Shown piece by piece: positions 1-8,179 of a stretch of DNA of 64,000 nucleotides. Position 1 is the first letter of the stretch. The number at the start of each line of letters is the position of its first letter. The stretch comes from JAGGTJ01 sp964457545 (GTDB taxonomy: Bacteria; Desulfobacterota; DSM-4660; Desulfatiglandales; Desulfatiglandaceae), in assembly GCA_964457545.1 (NCBI GenBank), contig CAYWEN010000004.1:150497-214496 (forward strand), written 5' to 3'. A program made the position numbers and the translations under genes. The notes beneath the pieces were generated by a model. That model was given only the letters and a program-made list of their open reading frames with translations, was not told where the DNA came from and did no database searches.

Positions 1-150
1 CGGGTAATCCACTTTTGGCATGTCAGGCACCTGGTTTTTATTAATACGGCAGTTCTGATGAAAGATATAATGGTCTTGACTGACACAAAAATCAGGCAAA
101 AAGAGATATTTTCTAAAAACAAACAATTTGTTATTGTTGAACAGGTTTTT

Positions 151-182
151 GTGCTATCCACAAATGGCTGTTTTGCACAATT
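151..182 (+). repeat. Dispersed repeat R1, forward copy
   Basis: Core ATCCACAAATGG at 156-167 is followed by GCTGTTTTGCACAATT. The same layout (core, T-run, GCACAAT) recurs at 4001, 6514 and 9277. Confidence 0.6.
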
Positions 183-340
183 TTGGCATCCTGCCCGGTG
201 AAATGCGTAGCCTGTTTCATTGAAGTCAATCTGCAGGATTATCTGCGGACCATCTTTACCTCTCCTCATGAGGCGGTTGTTTTCCCTTTCGGGATGAAGT
301 TATGCTGTCCGGGGACTTGATCTCTAACAATATCTTGCTT

Positions 341-350
341 ATTTACGGAT
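341..350 (-). repeat. Dispersed repeat R1, short reverse copy
   Basis: ATTTACGGAT is the reverse complement of the R1 core variant ATCCGTAAAT. It lies 16 bases before the Smr start codon. It is short, so identity rests on position and on resemblance to the copy at 8271. Confidence 0.35.
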
Positions 351-366
351 ACAGGTGAGGTTTCCA

Positions 367-1074
367 ATGTCTCGTGGAAAAAAAAGGAGAAGATCCAGAA
401 AAACAGGGATGATAAAAAAGCAGAAGAAATTCAATCCTGCGTTTAGTCCTCTGAAATCTTTACTGAAGCAGACTTCTGTCGCTGTCAGGGAAAAGCCGTT
501 TTCTACGGCAGATAAATATGACTCTGACAGGGCTGTGTTTATTAGAGCCATGCAGGATGTTGTGCCATTAAACAATTCTGTCAAAAGCAGGGTGCTAAAG
601 GAACCGGATACACATGTGAGGCCATTGCATGGCGCAAATTCTGATGAGCTGGAGGTAATGGCGTATCTTAATGACCTTGTAACAGGTTCTGTGGATATGG
701 ATATAACGTTCAGGGATGATTATATTGAAGGGCATGTACGAGGTTTTGATCCCGACCTCATGAAAAAGCTGAAAAAAGGTATGTTTCCCGTGCAGGATTA
801 TATAGATCTTCATGGCCTTACCAGACAGGAAGCAGAGAATACTGTAAAGAATTTCTTGCTCAAAAGTTACAGGCTTGGTTTAAGATGTGTCCTTGTTATT
901 CATGGGCGTGGTCTTAATTCCGAGAATAATATTCCAGTTCTTAAAAAACTTCTGCCTGTTTGGTTGAGTCGTAAACCGATAAAAAATCTTGTTCTGGCAT
1001 TTTCCACGGCAATGCCTTATGATGGAGGAACAGGTACGATTTATGTTCTGTTAAGAAAGGTGAGGGGGTATTGA
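367..1074 (+). CDS. Smr-domain protein (MutS2 C-terminal-like endonuclease domain)
   Basis: A 235-residue protein with a very basic N-terminus (about residues 1-30) and a C-terminal Smr domain (about 145-232). The Smr hallmarks are visible: DLHG at 147-150, HGRG at 179-182 and a GGTG motif near 220-223. Stand-alone Smr proteins are nucleases or nucleic-acid-binding proteins, and related domains in MutS2 act on branched DNA or stalled ribosomes. The substrate here is unknown. The ATG at 367 is preferred because GAGG sits six bases upstream; an in-frame GTG at 355 is also open. The radical SAM gene follows 19 bases later, suggesting co-transcription. The basic N-terminus may bind nucleic acid (inference). 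Confidence 0.85.
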   Translation: MSRGKKRRRSRKTGMIKKQKKFNPAFSPLKSLLKQTSVAVREKPFSTADKYDSDRAVFIRAMQDVVPLNNSVKSRVLKEPDTHVRPLHGANSDELEVMAYLNDLVTGSVDMDITFRDDYIEGHVRGFDPDLMKKLKKGMFPVQDYIDLHGLTRQEAENTVKNFLLKSYRLGLRCVLVIHGRGLNSENNIPVLKKLLPVWLSRKPIKNLVLAFSTAMPYDGGTGTIYVLLRKVRGY

Positions 1075-1093
1075 CTGTGGACGGGAGAAGGTT

Positions 1094-2530
1094 ATGAGAG
1101 TTGTTTTGGTCCATCCCGCCGGGTCTAACTGGGTGCCCGGAAAAAGGGATATAACAACAACGGCCAACAGAATGGCACCCCTTGGGATTTTGTCAATTGC
1201 TTCTTATCTTGAACGTGAAGGTCATAAGGTTTTTGTTCATGACTGTATGGGGCCGTATGCGGTTTCCGGGGCACATGCTAATGCCAGAATTATCGTAGAA
1301 CATCACCCTGATCTTGTTGGCTTTTCCACAACGACGTCCAGTTTTCTTGATGCCTATTATATTGCTTCCATAATAAAAAAGACAGCCCCGGAAATACAGA
1401 TTGTGTTTGGTGGTATTCATGTTTCGGCAATGGGGGGGATACTGCTGGAACAGTTTAAATATATTGATTTTTTATGTCTTGGTGAAGGTGAGAAAACCCT
1501 GTCAGAAATTTCACAGGGAGAAGGCCCTGAAAAGATCAATGGGATAGTTTTCAGGTCTGGTAATGATGTTGTAACAAATCCCCCTCGGGAGAGGATACGC
1601 GACCTTGATCAACTGCCCTTTCCTGCATATGAAAAGCTTCCGGGTTTTCCGTCAAAGTATGAGCTTCCTCTGTTCAGCTATGTATTGTCTCCGGGTGCAA
1701 CCATGGTTACCAGCAGGGGCTGCCCTTACAAATGTTCATTTTGTGACAGGTCTGTATTTAAAAACGAGTATCGTTATAATTCATCGGAATATATCTATGA
1801 ACATGTACGTTATCTGTATGAACGATTCGGGGTAAGGCATATAAATATTTATGACGATCTCTTTACCGTTCACAGGAAACGTGTTGTTGAATTTTGCAAT
1901 CTGATGATTTCAAGGCCCTTGCCTATGAACTTCAACTGCGCTGTACGAGTAGGCCATGCAGACAATGAATTGCTCAGGTTGCTTAAAGATGCAGGTTTTT
2001 TACAGATTTCTGTTGGGATAGAGACGGGTGATTCCAGGCTTATGGGGATTCATAAAAAGGGTGTGAAACTGGATGATGTTGAAGATACAGTCAACAGAAT
2101 AAAGGCTTGTGGTCTTAGGGTAAAGGGCCTGTTTATTATGGGACTTCCGGGAGATACAGAAGAAACTATTCGCAAAACAAGTGACCTTGCTGTTTCACTG
2201 GATCTTGATGATATGAATATGTCCAAATTTACGCCCTTTTATGGTGCTCCTGTATGGTCTGATGTGTATGGAAGTGGAAGGTTTGATTATGACTGGAAAA
2301 AAATGAACTGTCTTAATTTTGTTTATGTGCCTGATGCAATAGAGTCAAAGGAAAGGCTTGATGAACTTTATAACTGGCATGTGAAAAGATTTTATTCCAG
2401 TCGAAACTGGCGCAGACGGCTTATTAAACGATTTTGGGAGCATAGAAGAAGTTTTATTCGTCTTATAAGGCATATGCCGACATTTCTGGCAGCAAAACGC
2501 AATTTCGAACCGGATCGTCAAAGAGGGTGA
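1094..2530 (+). CDS. B12-binding domain radical SAM protein
   Basis: A 478-residue protein of the cobalamin-binding-domain radical SAM class (BchE/HpnP-like architecture). Residues 1-140 resemble a B12-binding Rossmann domain, including a GGIHVSA segment near 106-112. The radical SAM cluster motif CxxxCxxC is seen as C210, C214 and C217. These enzymes use a [4Fe-4S] cluster and S-adenosylmethionine, usually with cobalamin, for methylations or rearrangements in lipid, hopanoid, cofactor or natural-product synthesis. The reaction here cannot be named. The ATG at 1094 follows GGGAGAAGG. The gene is probably in one operon with the preceding Smr gene. Confidence 0.85.
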   Translation: MRVVLVHPAGSNWVPGKRDITTTANRMAPLGILSIASYLEREGHKVFVHDCMGPYAVSGAHANARIIVEHHPDLVGFSTTTSSFLDAYYIASIIKKTAPEIQIVFGGIHVSAMGGILLEQFKYIDFLCLGEGEKTLSEISQGEGPEKINGIVFRSGNDVVTNPPRERIRDLDQLPFPAYEKLPGFPSKYELPLFSYVLSPGATMVTSRGCPYKCSFCDRSVFKNEYRYNSSEYIYEHVRYLYERFGVRHINIYDDLFTVHRKRVVEFCNLMISRPLPMNFNCAVRVGHADNELLRLLKDAGFLQISVGIETGDSRLMGIHKKGVKLDDVEDTVNRIKACGLRVKGLFIMGLPGDTEETIRKTSDLAVSLDLDDMNMSKFTPFYGAPVWSDVYGSGRFDYDWKKMNCLNFVYVPDAIESKERLDELYNWHVKRFYSSRNWRRRLIKRFWEHRRSFIRLIRHMPTFLAAKRNFEPDRQRG

Positions 2531-2940
2531 TTAACCTCGCTTTTAACCAAAAAACTGCCGCGGTCTTTTCCCATTTAATTCAGATGATGTTTTTTATTCC
2601 ATAACCAGCGACTTTCTTGTAGCCCCAGTGTTCTGCTCAGTGAAGTATTCAGAGTGTTTCATTATGAAGAACCTGTGTGTTTTGTTTCCCTGATCCTGTG
2701 AAAATATATTGTTCCCGGGAACACTGTCCTGTTTTTAGTCAATGGGATTGAGCACCTAACAGCTCCAGGAAACTGGAAGCTTGATAGTGCCCAATAGCTG
2801 TTTTTTGAATAGCTGCCAATAAGTACCCATCCATAAGTAGACTGCGGGCAAAAGTTGATTTCCAATATACAAGTGAGAAATTTGGACAAGATCAATGAAC
2901 CCCGCAGATCGATACCGGGATTGTGTAACAGAGGCCATTT
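2531..2940. other. Intergenic region between radical SAM and plsC-like genes
   Basis: No supported gene; the minus-strand frame across 2662-3306 is a shadow of the acyltransferase. The right end carries a reverse copy of repeat R1 (about 2901-2953), which runs into the next start codon. Confidence 0.5.
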
Positions 2941-2953
2941 ATGGATGTAAACC
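2901..2953 (-). repeat. Dispersed repeat R1, reverse copy overlapping a start codon
   Basis: Core CCATTTATGGAT is at 2935-2946, preceded by GATTGTGTAACA-like and GATCGATACCGGGA-like segments. Read on the minus strand this matches the tail of the copies at 6514 and 9277 (ACAATC followed by CGGTATC or TCTCGATCTGCAG). The ATG of the next open frame lies inside the core. Confidence 0.65.
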
Positions 2954-3744
2954 TGTTGGCATATAAGGAAATTATGTGCAGTTATAGTTTTGTGTGTCAG
3001 GCTGTTAAATTTATAAACGATCTTGTTGTTACGACTATTATCTGGGCCTATTATATTGTATGTTATCTGCTTTTTGTCTTTCCGTTGCATTTGTGTGCGT
3101 ATCTGTTTTTGAAAAATCACGAGGATGTCTTTCAGGCGACGAATCATTTTTTTTTCAAGGGCTTTTTTCTGCTTGTTCATTTGTTGATTCCAAAGGTATC
3201 TTTTTCTGTCAGTCCGGAAGTGAAAAACCTCAGGTCCTGTATTGTTGTCAGTAATCATTTGTCCTATCTTGATCCGCTTCTGTTTATTTCTGTCTTCAGG
3301 AGGCATAAAACCATTGTTAAGCCCGTGTTTTTCAGGGTTCCTGTGTTTGGATGGCTCCTTAGGTCATCAGGTTACATCCCTGCTATGGGTGAAGACAGGT
3401 TTGATGTTAAGGCAATGGAACAAATACAATGTCTCAGACAGTATATGGAATCCGGAGGAATATTGTTTGTATTTCCGGAAGGCAGACGAAGCCGGGATGG
3501 GAAGGTTGGTGTATTGAACAAGGGGGCCTTTAAGATTGCCAGATATTGCAATATGCCTTTAAATGTCTTGTTAATAAAAAATACGGAATCTTTATTCCCT
3601 CCAGGGACATTTTTATTTAATTCATGGGCAGACAGGGATGTCGGATTAGATCTTGTCCGGACAATTAATCCGGATAAGAGTAAAGCCAGATCTCATATAA
3701 AAGAAGATGTTAATCTGGTTCGTTCTCTGTTTCGTCAGGTATAG
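2941..3744 (+). CDS. 1-acyl-sn-glycerol-3-phosphate acyltransferase family protein (PlsC-like)
   Basis: Up to 267 residues, membrane-associated (hydrophobic stretch about 28-58), with the PlsC signature NHLSYLD at 105-111 (the catalytic NHx4D box) and the FPEGRRS box at 178-184. The family adds a fatty acyl chain to lysophosphatidic acid or a related lysolipid in phospholipid synthesis. The start is uncertain. The ATG at 2941 lies inside a dispersed repeat and has no ribosome-binding site. The ATG at 2974 has AAGGAA only four to five bases upstream. Both leave the catalytic domain intact. No neighbour is obviously functionally linked. Confidence 0.8.
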   Translation: MDVNLLAYKEIMCSYSFVCQAVKFINDLVVTTIIWAYYIVCYLLFVFPLHLCAYLFLKNHEDVFQATNHFFFKGFFLLVHLLIPKVSFSVSPEVKNLRSCIVVSNHLSYLDPLLFISVFRRHKTIVKPVFFRVPVFGWLLRSSGYIPAMGEDRFDVKAMEQIQCLRQYMESGGILFVFPEGRRSRDGKVGVLNKGAFKIARYCNMPLNVLLIKNTESLFPPGTFLFNSWADRDVGLDLVRTINPDKSKARSHIKEDVNLVRSLFRQV

Positions 3745-4000
3745 GTTTTTATTGTGCTCATGTGCGTATTGATTTTTGCTGCAAAAATACGTATGGCCGT
3801 GTTTTGAATCAGATTGTCTTTTTGTATCCGTGGATACCCACGATCCCATGAATCCGGCCATGCCGGTTTGGGTGCTGAAAGGCTGGATCATGTTCTGTAA
3901 TGCCGGCTGTTATGTATGGACAGATTTTATTGTCTGTCTGTAGCCACCGGAATAGTTTCTGGAATATTAAGGATAAGAACAGCGGTAATACAGGCAGGTG

Positions 4001-4081
4001 TTATCCATAAATGGTCTTTTTGCACAGTCTCATCCCGGGTCGGGAGCTTTCTGTTGTCAGAATTAATATGTGGATGGACAC
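4001..4081 (+). repeat. Dispersed composite repeat, forward copy (R1 plus R2-like end)
   Basis: The R1 core ATCCATAAATGG at 4003-4014 is followed by TCTTTTTGCACAGTCTC. About 55 bases later comes TGTGGATGGACAC (4069-4081), matching the TGTGGATGGGCAC end of the copy at 9271-9401. Confidence 0.6.
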
Positions 4082-4357
4082 TATGAAGATGACAGGAGCA
4101 GCCCAAGTTCAGGCTTTAATTCTGCGGATAAGAATTTTGCATGATTTGCTTTTGAACAATGTGCAATATCATTCAGGGTTTTTTGGATATCCTGCAACAG
4201 AATATCATTAAAATTGTATGTTCGTGATCTGTACAGGGTTGAATTGATAATTGATTGTATGTGTGCGATTGATACAGAAAATAAAAGGAAAATTTGTTAA
4301 TTTGGATATAATGCTTGATTATGGGCGGTAATATATGTTATTGCTCATATATCCCTC

Positions 4358-4385
4358 TTGCAATTATTTATATAACTAATATAAT
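4358..4385 (+). promoter_or_regulatory. Candidate sigma-70 promoter of the tRNA-rpmG-secE-nusG unit
   Basis: TTGCAA (4358-4363) and a perfect TATAAT (4380-4385) are 16 bases apart. The predicted start near 4392 is about 22 bases before the first tRNA, as expected for a tRNA operon promoter. Confidence 0.6.
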
Positions 4386-4413
4386 CTCTCGTTTACAGTT
4401 TTTGTGTGCTTAT

Positions 4414-4486
4414 GCCAGCGTAGCTCAGATGGCAGAGCAACTGATTTGTAATCAGTAGGTCGTGGGTTCGATTCCCTCCGCTGGCT
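4414..4486 (+). tRNA. tRNA-Thr (anticodon TGT)
   Basis: A complete cloverleaf: acceptor stem GCCAGCG pairs with CGCTGGC, the anticodon loop is TTTGTAA with anticodon TGT, and the T-loop is GGTTCGATTCC. The discriminator is T, and CCA is not encoded. It is first of four tRNAs in the order Thr-Tyr-Gly-Thr, the same order as thrU-tyrU-glyT-thrT before tufB in E. coli. Confidence 0.95.
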
Positions 4487-4813
4487 TCGCTTGACAATGC
4501 AGGGAAAACTTGTCTGTGTATTCTTTTAATGAGGGTTTTTGTGCAGTGTTGGGCTGTTGGTCTTACTTTCCGGAGGTTATGGTCCATATCTGAGAGAGGG
4601 GCCAATTTTGTAAAAGGCCGGAAAACTTAACCTTGACTATGAGGTGCCTTGCATCAAACCTGCGGGCAGCATTATTCCATGCAGTGTTTTGCAATGCCTC
4701 TTTAAGTCCTTTTGCAAGACTGTCAGTTTTTATTGATCACGGATTTTGCGTGGGCTAAGTTTTGTTTCTTTACTTTTAATCAAAATTGAGTATTTTGGTG
4801 TTAGCTGTATTGC
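4487..4813. other. Spacer between tRNA-Thr and tRNA-Tyr
   Basis: A 327-base spacer inside a tRNA cluster where a few tens of bases are usual. No gene or clear hairpin terminator was found. TTGACA at 4491-4496 lacks a matching -10 box. Confidence 0.4.
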
Positions 4814-4898
4814 GGAGAGGTTCCCGAGTGGTCAAAGGGAGCAGACTGTAAATCTGCCGGCTCAGCCTTCGGAGGTTCAAATCCTCCCCTCTCCACCA
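4814..4898 (+). tRNA. tRNA-Tyr (anticodon GTA)
   Basis: A class II tRNA with a long variable arm, 85 bases including an encoded CCA (4896-4898). Acceptor GGAGAGG pairs with CCTCTCC; the anticodon is GTA within ACTGTAAAT. Confidence 0.95.
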
Positions 4899-4963
4899 TC
4901 TGGTTCCTGTCATAAAACAGGGCGCTTCCTGTGGTGTTGTTAAAATCACTGTAATTCTTTTGA

Positions 4964-5040
4964 GCGGGAATAGCTCAGTTGGCTAGAGCGTCAGCCTTCC
5001 AAGCTGAGGGTCGCGGGTTCGAGTCCCGTTTCCCGCTCCA
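4964..5040 (+). tRNA. tRNA-Gly (anticodon TCC)
   Basis: Acceptor GCGGGAA pairs with TTCCCGC, the anticodon loop is CTTCCAA with anticodon TCC, and CCA is encoded at 5038-5040. It sits 65 bases after tRNA-Tyr. Confidence 0.95.
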
Positions 5041-5108
5041 GTTTTTTGTTTGTGTTTGTTGTGTGGAGACATCAAAACCTGCAGAACAGATAAGTGGAAT
5101 GCTGAGTT

Positions 5109-5182
5109 GCCCACGTAGCTCAGTAGGTAGAGCGCATCCTTGGTAAGGATGAGGTTCACCGGTTCGATCCCGGTCGTGGGCT
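5109..5182 (+). tRNA. tRNA-Thr (anticodon GGT)
   Basis: Acceptor GCCCACG pairs with CGTGGGC, the anticodon loop is TTGGTAA with anticodon GGT, the discriminator is T, and CCA is not encoded. A tuf gene normally follows this tRNA in proteobacteria; here there is only a 293-base spacer and then rpmG. Confidence 0.95.
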
Positions 5183-5362
5183 TCATATTGGGCACTGTTT
5201 TCTCTCTACAATTTGGAGAATAAGGCAGGGTGAATCTTTTTTTATGTTGGTTTGTTCTCTTACTGTAAAGGGTTGTTTTTTGCAACATCAGCGTCAATCT
5301 GTCTGATCATTTGTGAGGTGTGCTGTATATAGTATGCCATATAGGATGCCTCTGCATGCTCC

Positions 5363-5445
5363 CTTGATTTCCTTGATCTTGTAAAAAAATCTCATTTTTG
5401 GGTTGGAACTCAGGTAATGACCAGAATCTGTTTCCGGATGGCAAC
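5363..5445 (+). repeat. Dispersed composite repeat: middle module plus R2
   Basis: A middle module (CTTGATCTTGTAAAAAAATC, from about 5372) is followed by R2, GGTAATGACCAGAATCTG plus TTTCCGGATG at 5413-5440. R2 is nearly identical to 12287-12315 and to the reverse complement of 9989-10013. Confidence 0.65.
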
Positions 5446-5475
5446 TATTTTGTTTGAAAAGAGGGCTTTTGTGCA

Positions 5476-5625
5476 ATGCGTGATATAATTACAATGGCAT
5501 GTTCTGATTGTAAAAACAGAAATTACACTACAACAAAAAACAAGAGAAAGACACCGGATAAACTTACATTGAAGAAGTATTGCCCCTATTGTCGTACTCA
5601 TACACTTCATAAAGAGACAAAATAG
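5476..5625 (+). CDS. rpmG: 50S ribosomal protein L33
   Basis: A 49-residue protein starting MRDIITMACS. It keeps the four zinc-binding cysteines: CSDC at 9-12 and CPYC at 36-39. L33 belongs to the large subunit near the E site. The rpmG-tRNA-Trp-secE-nusG order is conserved in many bacteria. A weak AGAGGG lies upstream of the ATG. The stop codon is followed at once by a copy of the dispersed repeat (TAG, then TTTTTATCCATAAATGG). Confidence 0.95.
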   Translation: MRDIITMACSDCKNRNYTTTKNKRKTPDKLTLKKYCPYCRTHTLHKETK

Positions 5626-5660
5626 TTTTTATCCATAAATGGCCTCCTTTGCCTTGAGAA
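5626..5660 (+). repeat. Dispersed repeat R1 abutting the rpmG stop codon
   Basis: TTTTTATCCATAAATGGCCT begins directly after the rpmG TAG; the core is at 5631-5642. The same junction occurs after secE at 6509. Confidence 0.65.
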
Positions 5661-5762
5661 AGCTGCACATGCTGTGTTGTTTTGTTTCCCTTACGGGGGC
5701 TATGCGGGTATGAGCGGCCTTCAAAAAAGGGTTCGTCAGTTTGGGGTAATTGTGGATATTGT

Positions 5763-5839
5763 AGGCCAGTAGCTCTAACGGATAGAGCACCGGACTCCAA
5801 ATCCGGGTGTTGGGGGTTCAAATCCCTCCTGGCCTGCCA
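5763..5839 (+). tRNA. tRNA-Trp (anticodon CCA)
   Basis: Acceptor AGGCCAG pairs with CTGGCCT, the anticodon loop is CTCCAAA with anticodon CCA, the discriminator is G, and CCA is encoded at 5837-5839. It lies between rpmG and secE, as in many bacteria. Confidence 0.95.
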
Positions 5840-6109
5840 TTTTTTTGCATACCTGTTTGTAGTCAAACTGGCTGATCTTTGCTGAAAAACTTTTTATGCA
5901 ATTTTTTCTGATTACAATTCACCGGGTTGTTTTGCTTGAAATAGTCTCAAAGATTGACCTTTCTGGATCTTACAATTTTTAATCCAAGTTTGTTGTGTCT
6001 CCGTTTTTTTGCAGTGATTTTTGCGTACATTGAGAACCAAGAAGGTTTTGCATGCTTTGTGTCTTTGGCAAACTTGAAAATCCCTTAATTCAGGTATCCA
6101 GGTTGTAAA

Positions 6110-6508
6110 ATGAAAAAACAGAACAAGAGGACCAAATCCAAAAAAAAATCAAGAAAAAATCATAAAAAATCTTCCAATAATGTTGTGTCCTCAAATTCAA
6201 ATGTTCGTGATAATGTTGCAAAGGCACGTATCCGTAACTCCGGATCTGTCATACCGTTACCTGAAAGAGCGGCCATCAAAAAAAACAGGGGTAATGCCAA
6301 TTCCCTGAATCAGAAAAAATCATTTCTTGATAAGATCAGCCAGTTTTTGAGAGAAGCCAAAAGCGAGTTGATTAAGGTTAAGTGGCCTAACAAAAAGGAG
6401 CTTTTGTCTACTACCATTGTTGTTATTGTTTTATCGTTGTTTGTAGCCTTTTATTTGGGGGCTGTCGATTTTCTGCTTATTAAAACAATAAAAATTGTAG
6501 TCAGATAG
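6110..6508 (+). CDS. secE: Preprotein translocase subunit SecE with long basic N-terminus
   Basis: A 132-residue protein. The C-terminal part (about 75-132) is the single-span SecE type: an amphipathic segment with KSELIKVKWPNKKELL, then one membrane helix (about 99-122). SecE clamps the two halves of SecY in the plasma-membrane protein export channel. The first 75 residues are an unusually long, Lys/Arg/Ser/Asn-rich, probably disordered extension; bacterial single-span SecE is typically 60-90 residues. The order tRNA-Trp-secE-nusG is conserved. Confidence 0.93.
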   Translation: MKKQNKRTKSKKKSRKNHKKSSNNVVSSNSNVRDNVAKARIRNSGSVIPLPERAAIKKNRGNANSLNQKKSFLDKISQFLREAKSELIKVKWPNKKELLSTTIVVIVLSLFVAFYLGAVDFLLIKTIKIVVR

Positions 6509-6550
6509 TTTTTATCCATAAATGGCCTTTTTGTACAATCCCCGGTATCA
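6509..6550 (+). repeat. Dispersed repeat R1 abutting the secE stop codon
   Basis: TTTTTATCCATAAATGGCCT (core 6514-6525) and then TTTTTGTACAATCCCCGGTA follow the secE TAG directly. A middle-module-like segment (TTCCTTGATTTTGCCAGTAA) follows at 6561. Confidence 0.7.
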
Positions 6551-6890
6551 ATTTATGGGGTTCCTTGATTTTGCCAGTAAAATCTCATTTGCAGATCAGA
6601 AACGCATAAGCGTTTACGGCCTGTTTTAAGGATGGGTGTTGCGGAGTGCTGTAAATAAGCTTTTTACAGTTTTGTCAGGTATGAACTGCTGAACAGATCT
6701 GGTGATGGGAACTTTTTGAGATTGTATGTCTGTAGATTGATATCCTGGTAAAGAGTCTCAAGGTTTCTTGTTGCACATTATGCAATATGTTGTATTTACA
6801 TCTGAGTATGGAGTGTTTTGTGACCGGAATTCAACTCCCTGGCTTTTTACGAGATCCTTACAATTGCACCGAAATTTTTGAGGTTATTGC
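6551..6890. other. Spacer between secE and nusG
   Basis: About 340 bases after the repeat with no gene. It includes the middle module of the composite repeat (about 6561-6600). secE and nusG are usually adjacent. Confidence 0.45.
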
Positions 6891-7421
6891 GTGGAACTAA
6901 AATGGTACATAGTACATACCTATTCTGGCTTTGAAAAAATGGTGAAAAAGAGCCTGCAGGAAAGGATAGATATTTTAAAGCTTAATGAATATTTTGGGGA
7001 GATTGTTGTACCAACGGAGCAGGTGCTTGAGTTGCGGAAGGGTCAGAAAAGAACCTCTTCCAGAAAATTCTTTCCTGGTTATATACTGGTTCAGATGTTC
7101 TTGAATGAAAAGACGTGGCATGCAGTTAGAAATACCTCTAAGGTTACTGGTTTTGTCGGAGGGGATATAAAACCAATACCGGTTCCTGATCATGAGGTGG
7201 AACAGATTGTGCAGCAGATGGCAGATGCAATTTCCAAACCTAAATCCAAGTATCATTTTGAAGAGGGAGACGAAATTAAGGTTATAGATGGCCCTTTTAC
7301 CAATTTTAAGGGTATTGTTGAGGAAGTGAAATCAGACAAGGAAAAACTGAAAGTCCTGATAACTGTTTTTGGACGTCAGACTCCTGTGTCTCTGGATTTT
7401 ATACAGGTTACAAAGATTTGA
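6891..7421 (+). CDS. nusG: Transcription termination/antitermination factor NusG
   Basis: A 176-residue protein with the NGN domain first (KWYIVHTYSGFE at 4-15) and a C-terminal KOW domain (about 120-176, GDEIKVIDGPFTNFKG). NusG binds RNA polymerase, reduces pausing, and contacts Rho or ribosomal protein S10. It starts with GTG at 6891, the only start that gives the usual N-terminus. It is followed by rplK, the standard order. Confidence 0.96.
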   Translation: MELKWYIVHTYSGFEKMVKKSLQERIDILKLNEYFGEIVVPTEQVLELRKGQKRTSSRKFFPGYILVQMFLNEKTWHAVRNTSKVTGFVGGDIKPIPVPDHEVEQIVQQMADAISKPKSKYHFEEGDEIKVIDGPFTNFKGIVEEVKSDKEKLKVLITVFGRQTPVSLDFIQVTKI

Positions 7422-7756
7422 TAGGAACTGTGATCTTTGTGCTGTATTGTTTTTGTTAATGAAACTGTACGCCCTGATAATTAGAGATGTTTTCTGTATT
7501 CAGGGTTGTTTTATATCTTGATCTTGAAAAACTGTCTCCCCTGTGGGCAGGATCCGAATCAATATAAAAAAAGAGGGTGCAAATTGATTGCCCTCATTTC
7601 CTTAAGATTGTGCATCTTGTATCTGAAACTTTTTATTGTGCTGTCCAAATAATAATTTCCTAAAGATGGCGACTCCATAATCTGTAGAATATTGGATACC
7701 TTATTACAGGATGTAATCCCCTGTGTTATATAGTAAAATTATAAGAGGTTGATATT
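7422..7756. other. Spacer between nusG and rplK
   Basis: 335 bases without a gene. Weak stem-loops are possible (CCCTGA/TCAGGG around 7473-7504; ACAGG/CCTGT around 7705-7723), and none has a terminator T-run. The rplKA leader (L1 autoregulation in other bacteria) would lie here, but I could not identify an L1 site. Confidence 0.4.
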
Positions 7757-8179
7757 ATGGCAAAAAAAGTTCTTGCTTCTGTGAAGTTGCAGGTAGTTGG
7801 GGGCCAGGCAAATCCTTCTCCTCCTATTGGTCCGGCATTAGGTCAGCATGGTGTAAATATTGCTGATTTTTGCAAGGCCTTTAATGCAAAGACCCAGGAG
7901 CAATCAGGCACTATTATTCCTGTTGTAATAACAATTTATGCTGATAGAACATTTTCTTTTATTACCAAAACTCCTCCAGCTTCAGTGCTTTTGAAACAGG
8001 CTGCCAAGGTAGCTAAGGGTTCCAGTGTTCCAAACAAGGAAAAAGTGGGTGAGGTTACATATGATCAGATAAAGGAAATTGCAAAGATTAAATTTGAGGA
8101 TCTGAATGCCAATGATTTGGATGCGGCATGCAAAACAATTAGCGGTACAGCGAGGAGTATGGGGATTACAGTAGTATAG
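7757..8179 (+). CDS. rplK: 50S ribosomal protein L11
   Basis: A 140-residue protein with the usual L11 start (MAKKVLASVKLQVVGGQANP) and the proline-rich PSPPIGPALGQHGVN segment at 20-34. L11 binds 23S rRNA at the GTPase-associated centre and is needed for stringent-response sensing. Normal length. It is followed by rplA after 150 bases that include a repeat copy. Confidence 0.97.
   Translation: MAKKVLASVKLQVVGGQANPSPPIGPALGQHGVNIADFCKAFNAKTQEQSGTIIPVVITIYADRTFSFITKTPPASVLLKQAAKVAKGSSVPNKEKVGEVTYDQIKEIAKIKFEDLNANDLDAACKTISGTARSMGITVV

Larger units (their letters stand above)
1..366. other. Intergenic region upstream of the Smr gene
   Basis: No convincing coding sequence is seen. The stretch holds one forward copy of the dispersed ATCCATAAATGG-type repeat (about 151-182, with core ATCCACAAATGG) and one short reverse copy (341-350) just before the Smr gene. 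The left edge may belong to a gene outside the window, but no open frame supports this. Confidence 0.5.
3745..4413. other. Intergenic region upstream of the tRNA cluster
   Basis: No gene is supported. It contains a forward composite repeat copy (about 4001-4081) and a good sigma-70-type promoter just before the first tRNA (4358-4385). A short hairpin CCGGC-CAT-GCCGG lies at 3854-3866, with no T-run to make it a terminator. Confidence 0.5.

Noticed and set aside
2662..3306. A 214-codon minus-strand open frame overlapping the acyltransferase gene
   Set aside because: It lies opposite a clear PlsC domain, matches no family I recognise, and has no ribosome-binding site.
3833..3866. Small palindromes (GTATCCGTGGATAC and CCGGC/GCCGG) as a terminator after the acyltransferase gene
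   Set aside because: The stems are short and no T-run follows.
4011..4211. A 66-codon plus-strand frame upstream of the tRNA cluster
   Set aside because: It starts inside a repeat copy, lacks a ribosome-binding site and resembles no known protein.
4491..4519. TTGACA after tRNA-Thr as a promoter for tRNA-Tyr
   Set aside because: No acceptable -10 box occurs 16-18 bases downstream.
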